Assembly (NCBI GenBank): GCA_029448655.1
Contig: JACCLO010000015.1
Span: forward strand, 372,001 to 436,000
Direction: 5' to 3'
Length of the DNA: 64,000 nt
Source: Wolfiporia cocos
Lineage: Eukaryota; Basidiomycota; Agaricomycetes; Polyporales; Phaeolaceae
Of this stretch, positions 1 to 9,719 are shown in pieces (position 1 is the stretch's first letter; the number at the start of each line of letters is the position of its first letter). Under the pieces are notes generated by a model. That model had not been told where the DNA came from and did not search any database. It saw only the letters and a list, made by a program, of their open reading frames with translations. A program made the translations under genes and the position numbers.

Positions 1-2
1 TA

Positions 3-1026
3 CCTCACACAGCAGAGATGCATGAGGTATATGAGCTTATCCTGTCTGGTGTTCACCAGTCCCTCAGGGACCAGGTGCACAATGTCATCCACAGTGCAGC
101 CGATACCATTCTGGAGACGCTGAAGAACGAGAACATGAAGGGCTTCGACAAGAAGAAGGAGGTTGAGGAGGTCATAGGCCCCATCTCAAACAAGATGTTT
201 TCGCAACTCCTCAACCTGTCGAAGAAGATGACAAATTACAGTGCGGAGGACAAAATGCAAGTGGACCCACACCTGGAGCGGAAGGATGCTGAGATTGACA
301 AGGAAATGGGTGTCATGGTCGTCTTCGACAAAGAAGAGGAAGAAGAGGGGGGCTTCGAGATCCAGGACGAGTCAGACGAGGAGAATGAGGAGGCAGAGGA
401 AATGGGAGAGGCACCCCCAAGTTACTCAAAAGAGATGAGGAACTCGTTGTTGGGGGTATGTCGTCTGTGCAGCAGGGCAAGGCTCAGGTCACCAAAGACA
501 TTGTTTCCCTGCACTCCATCGATGGTTTTTGGGTCCAGAATCAGATCTCCAATGTCTACCCTGACCCTGTCATGGCTACAGAGGAGGCCGCTGCCATCCT
601 TTCCATCCTCAGTTCGGAGTCAAACCTATGAGACTGCAAGAATGAGCTCATGGAGCTGTTCGAGTACCAGAGCTTCCACATCATCACAAAGTTCTTGAAG
701 AACTGAGATGTCATTGTCTGGTGTACCAAGCTCATTCAGAGCAATGCTGATGAGCGCATCAATGTTGAGGTTGCGATGTGGGAGAAGGGGCTTGGTTGGA
801 TTCTAGAGAACTTGCCAGGGACAGGAAAGTGAAGGCACGGATGGATGCGATAGGCATGGACAAGAAGCCGAAGGTGGAGATTCCGAAGACTGCTACAGTT
901 CTCTGTGCACTGATGGGAGCTAAAAAGGTATGTTTTCTGTTGTATTGACTGGCGTGGCCTAGACTGACTCTTATGCTCATAGATGAATGTAGCCATCAAA
1001 GCTTCTCGAGCACCCCAAAAGATGTG
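3..1026 (+). pseudogene. Brr2-like spliceosomal helicase, N-terminal fragment (pseudogene)
   Basis: The first 130 or so residues match the N-terminal region of Brr2, the U5 snRNP DExH helicase that unwinds U4/U6. Visible are DILETLKNE-like helices, FDKKKEVEEVIGPISN, LERKDAEIDKEMGV and a long acidic stretch. After a frame change near 440-460 the match continues with DGFWVQNQISNVYPDP, LMELFEYQSFHIITKFLKN and DVIVWCTKLIQSNADERINV. In-frame TGA codons at 629-631 and 704-706 sit where the family has arginine. A further frame change lies near 820, and the match fades after about 930. No helicase cassette follows, so this is a decayed partial copy. The reading frame runs off the left edge of the window. 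The identification rests on my memory of the family. Confidence 0.8.
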
Positions 1027-1946
1027 ATGAGGCTGAGGACAGTCTCAGAATACCTATCACTGTTGGTGTTGTGCCGATCTCCACCCTCAACACTGCCTAC
1101 GATACCACCATATGGGCCAGATGCACAGCATCATTTTTTGGCAGGCCATTGATGCCACACTCCAAACATGACCCAGCCTGTGCATCACGCTCCATTGGTG
1201 CCCCAGTCACTCAAATATCACTGGCAACACCCACACCGATGGCCTCGCTCGGTCAGTGGTCACCCTCCCCATGTCCATCCTGCCGGTTCTTATGTGGCTA
1301 CTCGAACACACTCGCATCAGCACTTGAACAATGGTGTGCAGAAAGGAAAACTCGGCCGCATCACAACCTTGCTGGCACTGCACTTCCTAACCCACCCTCC
1401 CTTAAATTGCACCCCTTCCACCACTGTTACACTGGCACTTGCAATGTTCATGCTCACCTAATCCAAACCCTACTCAGACACAGACATTTCTGTGGGTGCT
1501 ACCAACACTTTGCACCCTCTGAGACCTCCTACTGCCCCTGTGATAGCACTACCATCCAGACCAGCTCACACATCTTGCACAACTGCCCCCTCCATGAAGA
1601 TGCATGCTCCCACCTTCACCAAGCCTCACCAGTGCTCAACCTTCAAATCATCTCTACCATGAGAAGAGGACTCACAGCATTCTCCCACTTCCTGGCCAGC
1701 TCTACTGCTTTCATGAAACTCGTAGCCCCCCCTACCCATTGCTATAGACACAGGTAGACACAGGGTAAGTTCCCAGGCCATGATGGCCTACCCTCCTCTG
1801 AATAACCACTTTCATCTTTCACCTATGACTTCTCCCCCGATGCTCCCAAGACCTCTATGTATCTGCCCTTCATAGTCACTGCGCCCAGCACGACCACTTT
1901 TGTACTTCATTTACTGCGGCGGGATACAAATGTACTCAAAAAAGAT
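1027..1946 (+). mobile_element. 5'-truncated LINE tail (same family as the LINE at 12.4-30.4 kb)
   Basis: The frame at 1071-1757 encodes a degraded version of the C-terminal end of the LINE ORF2, with HHCYTGTCNVHAHLIQTLL, HFAPSETSYCPC and SHILHNCPLHEDA matching the zinc-ribbon-like tail at 29.9-30.2 kb. The 3' terminus (GGCGGGATACAAATGTA then A-rich, about 1918-1940) matches the LINE 3' terminus near 30,408-30,440. AGATGTGA occurs just before the proposed start and just after the A-rich tail and may be a target-site duplication. The copy is much more diverged than the later LINE. Confidence 0.65.
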
Positions 1947-2192
1947 GTGACATGTGAGACTCTGCCAGATGGTGGTCCGACCCTCCATTTTAACAATACT
2001 TGGGTAGAAAATACTTGAGAAATACTTTAAGTGCATCCACAGGATTTCCTACTGCAAAAATGTGTGAATATTTAATATAATCTGTGCTCACAATATTTTA
2101 TGTCAGACAAGCAGCTTTTCTCTGCAGGAAAGATGCTGTAAATATTTTAAACAAGTTCACGGTTTGTCGTAGGGTTTTAAGGACAATTTACT
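1947..2192. other. AT-rich intergenic stretch, nothing recognised
   Basis: This stretch holds no ORF of note and no repeat I can match elsewhere in the window. Confidence 0.5.
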
Positions 2193-2755
2193 TTATTTGC
2201 TTCTATCAATTTGTTCAGGGTATTTCCGTGGTAAAGATTGTGCTATGCATGTAGTGTGGGTAATTAACCTCAAGTGTTTTCCAAGATTGTCCTGAGCAAC
2301 TGTAGTGATCAGATCCTGGCCCAACAACAGTGAGTCCCCATCCAAGCAGCTGCTGGCAAAAATGCAACATTCACCATTGCTTTTTACCCTTTGCCACTTC
2401 ACTTCCTCTGAATTTTCGCACATGATGTATTGTTTGCGACCTGAGATGGTGTGATTAGTAAGACAAGATGTGAGATGAGAGGAAAACTTACAAGACACAT
2501 TGATTTGTATGATGGCATGCACCAATCCGTAGTCTCCGTGCACTGTTTCATTTCCAATTAGAATGGACACCTTCTCATCATGTGGACCTGAGATGTGACA
2601 GTGCAGAGGTCTCCAATGTGATCACCAAGTCTGTCCAGCAGGATTTTTCCCACACTCCTCCATTCCTCCTCATCCTCCTCGATGAGGAGCTTGTCCTTTG
2701 ACTGAGATGTGAGACTCGTCAGCTCATGCAAAGGACATGGCCGCACACTTTCCAT
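2193..2755 (-). CDS. Unidentified spliced coding candidate (minus strand)
   Basis: Two minus-strand open segments (2558-2755 and 2193-2570) look protein-like but do not match a family I know. A well-formed fungal intron lies at 2441-2491 on the minus strand: GTAAGT donor, TTACTAAT branch-like site, CAG acceptor. Splicing keeps the frame open across it. The upstream segment is acidic (IEEDEEEWRSVGKILLDRL) and joins either by another intron ending in CAG near 2585 or by a frameshift. A further protein-like minus-strand segment lies at 3168-3578 (CSPECNGHHF, CPVCKHN) and may be part of the same gene. Function unknown; it may be a decayed host gene or a transposon passenger. Confidence 0.3.
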
Positions 2756-3892
2756 ATTTCAATCAATGATGACCACTGCGATTCACATTGGCTTTCGAAG
2801 GGAAGGGTTATTTGAGGAGTGGAAGATATATTTGAGGTGCCAGAGCTGAAGCTGATCAGACATCACTGAGTGGGATGGAGATGTTAACAAGCAAGTTGAT
2901 CGGTCAAGCTAAACCTGCTGAATGCTTGCATGTGGTGTCTGGTATGCTTGTACTTGTGACGACCATTTGAGACACCGCTGTGGCTGGTGCACTCACCACA
3001 CTTGCAATCTAGTCTCCTGTAGGCAGACAGACCAAGATGTGAGGTCTTTTGGTGTGGGGAGGATGACTTCACTACAAGTCCGTTATCCCCCTTTGCTATA
3101 CCATAGCTGAGCAAATCGCAAACCCCGAGATGAGAATAGGGAGAACTGTGATCAGGTTAAACAAGTCTCAGAGGAATCGGCTGAACCTGGGGGAAAGGTG
3201 AAGCAATTTCAAGGCCTCAAAGGCTGCATGCTCACATGTTGGAGTGGTGTATGCATGGACACTAAGGTTTGAAAATGCCACTTTCCATGACAGCCACGAT
3301 ATCAGGTTGTGCTTGCATACAGGACAAATATCAGACTGAACTCTACCCTTGTCAATGCTGCACTCCGGCAGGAAAGATGTCATGATAAGATTTACTTTAG
3401 AGGAAATATGGATAAGGAAGTTGTCACTGACATGGGAACATGTGAGTGGGTACTTCGCAAAGTAGTGCACTTTAGTAGTAAAATGATGACCATTGCACTC
3501 AGGACTGCACTCTGAGCTCACTACAACAGTAAGTATGGGATTATCCTCGGGGAATAATGTAAGACGAGTCTGTACCATAAATTTCGAGATAGAGAATCAT
3601 GAGAAATAGGATCTATAGTGATGCATTGATATATCCCAGCAGCAGCTTTACGGGATCCTCAGAGCGTAGCCTGATCTCACACTCAAAATGTTTGAGATGA
3701 CTACATAGTATACTATCAGGACTGAGAGATAATATCAATAAGTTTCACCTTGTGACCCCAGAATTGAATGCTAGATCAGGTGTGATCTCTCAGCCATGCA
3801 TGTCACGAGCCTTCTGAATATTGAATAGTGAAGTGGTGCATATAACTGCTAGCCAGATATTCTCATTGGCAAAATGATGTCCAGGATGAATC

Positions 3893-4327
3893 TGTCACAG
3901 TCTGCCTCCAGGCGCACCTAATACCCATCATATAGGCCCTATATGAGAAGGGCGGGCTCCCTAAGGACGGTGCATAGCCAGTCGAGTGACTCTCAGAGGG
4001 ATAAGCATGTGGGGATGAGAACGAGGGGACACACCCCCACAACGAGTAGATAAAGACTGGAGAGTAAGCCCCAGTCGACGACAGCTTATATACATGAGGT
4101 ACACTACTAGCCAGATGACCAGCCCTAAAGGCATGGTCTGTGCATATGCGTCTAGCTAACACATCATGTGGTAGTGTATGTAAGCAATCATCAGCTGACC
4201 TGATAAGATAGCGATGTAACTACCGTTATCTAGGGGTCACGTGACAACTAAGGCTTGAGGCCGTGTGTTCGACCCCAGCGCAAGGCAATATGCTGAAGGT
4301 CAGAGTCAACAGACAAAATCTGTGACA
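3893..4327 (-). mobile_element. Solo LTR in the P450 pseudogene
   Basis: The segment begins TGTCACAG and ends CTGTGACA, and is flanked by the exact 5 bp repeat GAATC (3888-3892 and 4328-4332). On the minus strand it holds GTATATAAG, then a hairpin (GACTGG...CCAGTC), as in the other LTRs of this window. No internal region is present, so it is a solo LTR left by LTR-LTR recombination. Confidence 0.8.
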
Positions 4328-4894
4328 GAATCCTGTGACCCCATCAATTCTCTGCTAGTTCGAGTAACAATTGCGCATCCACCGTCTACTGAATCCGAAG
4401 ATAAAATTACTTGGATTCTTCTGTTGAGCCTCGCTTGTGCTCATTTCTTGGAAATGCTCTGGCCAGAATTTCTCTGGGTCGGTAAACATAGCAGGATCCT
4501 TCGTCATGAAATTGTGAGCATCGAAGGTGTAAGCAAGGTATGCACATCGATGGCAAAGATGAGGCAGGTACACAATATTTGGAATAATCATGGAACCCTT
4601 GGTAATATGGTATCCATGATACATACCGAGGGGAAGAGGGCAATCCCAGCTTGCAGAGACTAAGTTGTGAGTCATGGACAACTCATGGCAGAGCTGAACG
4701 TACCGATATACCTCTTTGATCAAGAAATCAAGGTAGGGAAGTGACTCTCTGTCTTCAAGGTCCGGTAAGCGGTGTCTGCCTACCACGCGATCAAGCTCCT
4801 CTTAAGCCTTCTTTAGAGCGCAAGGAAATATAGTCATTTCCAGAACAAACGCTAATAGAATGCTGCTTGTCTAAGAATGAATATGGCAGGGGAG

Positions 4895-5563
4895 AGGGAC
4901 TTCAGTCACTGAGATTAATTTGGCAATTGCGCTTCGTTAGCGCTGCGCAGTTCCCCATGTGCATATCAATCTGTAGATTAATCTACCAAATTAATAAAAT
5001 AAACTACACTAAGAGGGATTGAACTCGCAACCTCCGGAGCAGGGCCAGCATACAAGATGTCCATGAGCTTACCGCTACACCAAGGGGCAATACAGCAAGT
5101 GGGCTTCTTCATATGCTATGTACCCAATAATGAGAAATTTTCGGTCATTCAAAAATTTATGTCAAGTAATTCATTGCCTTTAAGAACTTGGCCGGGTGAA
5201 GCACTAGCTACAGTAATAGTCATAATTCTACTCCCAACATAGAGCTATCAAGGCTAGGAGCTTAAAATTTGATGAAAAGGTTTTGTTAGGCCGGAGTTTG
5301 GGGGAGCAAAAAAACTCTTAGTATAATTAATATAACTCTAATCTAGCAAATCCTCTTAGTGTAATGGTATAATTCATGTCCGCTCATTGCGTTGCTATGG
5401 CTTGGAGTTCAATTCCATCTCATGTAATTTTTAGAAATTAAGTCAGATTAATCTGCTCAACACAGATTAATCTTATTTCTCCGGCGCTAGCTGAGCACTT
5501 GGGCAACTGCGCAGCGTTAACGAAGCACAGTTGCTAAATTAATCTCGGTGACTGAAACTCTAC
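4895..5563. mobile_element. Inverted tRNA-SINE-like element, copy A
   Basis: The 669 bp element starts AGGGACTTCAGTCA, ends TGACTGAAACTCTAC and is flanked by the exact 8 bp repeat CAGGGGAG (4887-4894, 5564-5571). Its arms are inverted repeats (AGATTAATTTGGCAA... and ...GCTAAATTAATCT). It has two tRNA-like Pol III promoter modules facing outwards: one on the minus strand at 5011-5091 (A box TGGTGTAGCGGTAAGC, B box GAGTTCAATCCC) and one on the plus strand at about 5350-5417 (TTAGTGTAATGG and GGAGTTCAATTCC). The spacer between them has no recognisable gene. Closest relative here: copy D (47,138-47,799). Confidence 0.8.
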
Positions 5564-6812
5564 CAGGGGAGGGGGTTAGCATTGTGAAAAACTGTCATTT
5601 TGATGTCATACTGTATCCGTTCCCGCTAATTGCAATTAGTTAGGAGGGCTCTGAGAACTGGACACGCAATGCCTTACCTCTGTAAAGAGCCGCTGCAAGC
5701 CCTTTAATATTGTTCTCATGCTCCTTTGTCATTTTGCATCACGATGGCATCTTTGAGTAGAGATAGTATAAAGGAAGGCTTGGCTGTCCCGTTTGTCTAT
5801 CTCGAGCGGTCACTGACATTTACACATGATCTAGCTACATGATGCGCACCATTGCCTTTTTGACATTCAGATAAGGAATATCAGCAGCTGCCTCAACAAG
5901 CGGCCAGGCTTTGATTGCATGGTGCATGAAGCTGGCTCCAGGCATCCACTGTGGGATGTATCGCACTGATTCACAGATGTCAGCATGAATGGTTCCAATA
6001 TACACTCGTTGGCTCATGAATGGGGAAGATATCGATGACTGTTGCGCCTGGGATCCCTGTCTTGGTGGTTACCACGAGTGCTTCATCTGCCATGTGGACA
6101 TATTCATCATCCACAGAGGTAATATTATGGCCGTAGGCAATCTCCATAATCAGCGCTGCCACATATCTCCAGCATGTTCAAGAACCCAGAAAGCAACACA
6201 ACCGCTTCTCGCATTCAGATTGGTCTGTATGTTTTAAGCGTTGTCATATCGTTGTATGTGCTTTGGGCCCATTTCCTGTGTTTCTTCCAACGTTCTCCAT
6301 ACTCCATGAATACCATGTCTGCGACCCAGCCCAAGCTACGATCACCGAGGGATGAGCAATCAGCTAATCGATGCAATCCTGATATTATTGTGGGAGAATT
6401 ACTGACATTTGATCATAGAGAATCGTGTGGTCTGTCAGAGTATATAGAACTTTCTTGTCCAGTAGATCCCGTGCAGACTGGACCGAGTTCAATATGATAA
6501 CAGGCTTTTGGAATAGGTGTGCATAGATAATGTCCCCTATTCCAGCATAACACTCAGCTCATAACTGAGTTTTACAATAGGTGACATACCGTATTTTAGT
6601 TTCCACTCAGCGAGCTGCTTCTGCATGTACGTCGGGGATAATTGGTGTGAGCTCCCTATGAAGAACAAAGGTTTTGAGCCTAGTGGCAGCTTCTTGCCTT
6701 TCGCATAACTCTGTCGATTGTCATAACGCCACAGGTCAACAATAAAGACAATAGAAAATATGGTGGCGGCGACATGGAGCTGGAGAACCATGGCATGCAA
6801 GTATGCAGTCAC

Positions 6813-7808
6813 ACCACAGCTGATTTGCTCAAGAAGAAGTCTATGTCAATCGGACCAGTTCCTGATATATTTCAGGTGCCTTATGATTGTATATTGACTC
6901 TGAAAGCCCTTTATCACATGAACAGAACATGCTTTCCACATTTCTAGAGCAATGTACTTACTGTGGGTGAGCTGACAGGTGCTTTCAGCCCTCATGACAC
7001 GACAAGTACTTGAAGCGAGATACCTGCGGCTGACTAGAGCGAAAATCTACTAGCCACGATGCAATCTCATGGACCCAACCCATGTTAGAGTGCATTTAAG
7101 ATTACTTCCGGGTTCTTCCTATGTTTAGACATCTCATTTTGAAATGCAGAAAGTCACCAGTGCAATCAACAGTTATTCCTCAAGCGCATTATTCATTCTG
7201 TATCAGATTGTGTCTGGATGGGGAATTGTTTTAGTCAGTATGTGCTCCAGTGCAAAAGCTCAGACAGACCAGTTGGTGAGCAATGTAAGCATCCTGTGGG
7301 CATTTTGATCAGCATGCCGATGTTGTGGTATATATTGAGAAGATCGTTCTTGTTCTCGTGATTGGGGGCTAATACTCTGGCCGGAGATAGTGCAGTGGGC
7401 ATAGAACAGGCTGTAATTGTGTCATGGATACCGGGTGAGTTGAGATTACATATTGGCGGTCTCTGAGAGCGCTAACTGGACAGATTTTCTCAAAGTGCAC
7501 AGAAAGAATGATGAGTTGTGATAGACAGACTGCTTCATTTCATCTTGTGCCGACACCAATATAATAATAGTGCTTAGCAGTAGCAGCAATGGGTTCCTTA
7601 GTGTGGAAAGATTTTGCCCTCGTCTTTTCCAAAATCGAGACCTGACTTTCTTTAGCTGAATTCTTTCAAACAAGAAACTTCGTTGCATGCACATGCGCGT
7701 GGGGGTGCGCCTAGTCATCAAGCACTTGTCACGCTTTGATTTCTCTTGAGTCACCCTGGTAGCCCCCCAAATCGGGCTGAGATTTCATATATCAGAGCTA
7801 ACGTTCCC
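6813..7808. other. Stretch without a recognised gene
   Basis: Short frames exist on both strands (for example minus 7446-7754) but I see no family motif. The sequence is AT-leaning and probably old intergenic or repeat DNA. Confidence 0.4.
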
Positions 7809-7942
7809 GTAGAGTTTCAGTCAACTATCTTAATCTGCCAACTGCCCTTCACTTAAGAAATGGCAGTTGTGAGCTATGTTTGCACGCAGATTAATCTGCT
7901 AGCTGCGGCAGATTAATCTACTGCGACAATAAAATGATACAT

Positions 7943-8027
7943 CCAGGACTCGAACCAAGGACCTTAGCACAGATGAGAATAAGAGCATTGCAGCATAATT
8001 AGCCAACTGAGCCATAGTGGCAACAAT
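7943..8027 (-). promoter_or_regulatory. tRNA-like Pol III promoter module (left arm, copy B)
   Basis: On the minus strand the module has A box TGGCTCAGTTGGC and B box GGTTCGAGTCC, both at or near the tRNA consensus. It is followed by a tail leading to the element end instead of a closed acceptor stem, so it is SINE-like and not a tRNA gene. Confidence 0.75.
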
Positions 8028-8310
8028 TAGCTTTAATCAATTAAAATATATATAACGCAAATTTTACACACAATTTTCGCAAATCATCAAGGCAACTAAC
8101 TGCTACAACAAGCATAAAGAAATAAATGATAGTGGTAGCTTGATTTATCATGCCTGACCTGGAGCAACTCACCATGGGAAAGCTGAATGCACTGGAATCA
8201 CAGGTCTTTAGAGGCAGTTTCATTTGTATTTGTGTCATGGGAGATGTTAAACTGCAAAAATGAAGTTTACAAAATATTCTATATATTGCTTAAAAGTGTG
8301 CAGACACTAG

Positions 8311-8392
8311 TTGCACTGTAGCTCAGTTGGCTAATGTATGCTGCGATGCTCTTATTCTCATCTGTGCTAAGGTCCTTGGTTCGAATCCTGGA
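8311..8392 (+). promoter_or_regulatory. tRNA-like Pol III promoter module (right arm, copy B)
   Basis: On the plus strand A box TAGCTCAGTTGGC and B box GGTTCGAATCC are intact. It mirrors the left-arm module, so both promoters fire outwards through the arms. Confidence 0.75.
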
Positions 8393-8524
8393 TGTATCAT
8401 TTTATTGTCGCAGTAGATTAATCTGCCGCAGCTAGCAGATTAATCTGCGTGCAAACCTAGCTCGCAACTGCCATTTCTTAAGCGAAGGGCAGTTGGCAGA
8501 TTAAGATAATTGACTGAAGTCCCT

Positions 8525-9189
8525 CCGTTCCCAACTTTCACTGGGAACTTGGTGACAATGAAATGCAAATAGAACAGAGTTGGGAGAATACACAGCAAGG
8601 TCCTATGCATGTGTATGAATATGTTTTGGATCAACTCACAGATTTTTTTGCTGCAATCTAGCAGCATTGATGTGTCAGATCGCAAGCTACGAGCAATGGG
8701 TGTCAACATGACTGTATGCTGATAGCAACTGCGGTTCCCCTTTCAATAGCAGCTTAATCTCAGAGGATAACCATCTTGGAATGATTGGGTATCTGACATC
8801 GCGAATTGCGGTCACATACTCACCTTACAAATCAGGAGTTATAATCAGGTGCAGGGGTGATACTATCTGCACGGCGTGCCTTGAGGAAATCAGTAGTGCA
8901 AGTAATAGCCAGCCACATGCTCATGTCTGCCAAGTACTGCTGGGGTGTACGTGCCATATCCTGCATTCGTGCTTGTAACTTCACAAGCGGAATATATGTT
9001 CAGCTGACTGTCTTTCAAGCCAGAGCCGGATCTGCTCTGGTCTTTTGATTAACTTTCACCGGCATCAGACTGCTCTGTAGACCTGTCTGACTCAGGATAG
9101 ACGGTGTCCCAGCGCCATGTACCTGATGAACGCAAAAGGCGATTGAAGCAGTACATTAGCTAGAATCGCAGCAGCGAGCACCTTACCAA
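8525..9189. other. Stretch without a firm gene call
   Basis: Minus-strand segments at 8780-9150 and 8540-8710 look weakly protein-like, with a GTGAGTTG donor near 8640, but match no family I recognise. They may be remnants of the gene whose P450-like piece follows. Confidence 0.35.
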
Positions 9190-9650
9190 ATGTTCGGGAT
9201 GGTGCTAGAATCTCTGGATATACCAGTAATCGCGATAATCGTCTTCATGATGCCAATCCTAAGACGGATACTCATAAGCTTCCTTTACTTAACACACAAC
9301 ATAAGGAAACAAGTCCCTGTCCTCAAGCTCGGGCAGATGCCCACATCTTACGAGTGGTCAATCTCGTCCTGCAATTTCTCCAGAGCATTAGGATAGAGGA
9401 TAATGAAGCATAATAGTGTCTGCACATGCACTGGAGGATGCACAAACAAGCATAGCTCATGCCTTTGTACAGAAACTCCGACTGCTCCTCAATCCTCTTC
9501 GTTATCGAGTGTCAACGTTCTTGCGGTGGCAGCCTTCTAAAATTTGGAGGACCGAATAGGATCTTGCTCTCCCATCGCTCTCTTGATGGAAATGAAAGGT
9601 TGGTTGACAGTGCTCATTACTACCACGATGCTACGCCATCATCGCGTGTT
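9190..9650 (-). pseudogene. Possible second P450 fragment, heavily decayed
   Basis: On the minus strand I can pick out, in shifting frames, ALEKLQDEIDHS, a GQGLVSLCCV segment resembling the post-helix-I LPEFEDRDLFPYV region, and STIPNIW resembling the KGSTIIPNIW motif before the PERF region. Stops and frame changes are frequent. This is weak evidence. It would be a relic of a paralogue of the P450 at 3.6-6.8 kb. Confidence 0.35.
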
Positions 9651-9719
9651 TAGCGTGCATATGCGCGTAGCCTCGCCCAATTGACCAGTCCTCAGGACTC
9701 ATTTTGCGTCCCGTGAAGC

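Larger units (their letters stand above)
3613..6812 (-). pseudogene. Cytochrome P450 (fungal microsomal type), interrupted pseudogene
   Basis: Read on the minus strand, 6812-6537 gives an N-terminal membrane anchor followed by a proline-glycine hinge and LFFIGSSHQLSP. Then 6162-5835 gives LIMEIAYGHNITSVDDEYV, VIDIFPI and IPQWMPGASF. The part 4786-4355 carries LPDLEDRESLPYLDFLIKEV (helix K region), YHGYHITKGSMIIPN, DPEKFWPEHF and FIFGFSRR before the heme loop. The heme-side sequence resumes at about 3880 with PGHHFANENIWLAV, and the C-terminus ends at 3613-3615 after FECEIRLRSEDPVKLLLGY. The heme-loop cysteine region is damaged and several frame breaks exist. Two mobile elements sit inside it: a solo LTR (3893-4327) and an inverted tRNA-SINE-like element (4895-5563). 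Such enzymes are haem monooxygenases of the endoplasmic reticulum; this copy cannot make one. Confidence 0.85.
7809..8524. mobile_element. Inverted tRNA-SINE-like element, copy B
   Basis: The 716 bp element begins GTAGAGTTTCAGTCA and ends TGACTGAAGTCCCT. It is flanked by ACGTTCCC (7801-7808) and CCGTTCCC (8525-8532), an 8 bp duplication with one mismatch. Each arm of more than 200 bp is an inverted copy of the other: terminal segment, CAGATTAATCTGC palindromes, ATTTTATTGTC box, then a tRNA-like head. The two tRNA-like heads point outwards. It has the same architecture as copy C at 34.6 kb. Confidence 0.85.

Noticed and set aside
5011..5091. Functional tRNA gene
   Set aside because: The A and B boxes are good but the acceptor stem does not close, and the same module recurs in inverted elements with target duplications.
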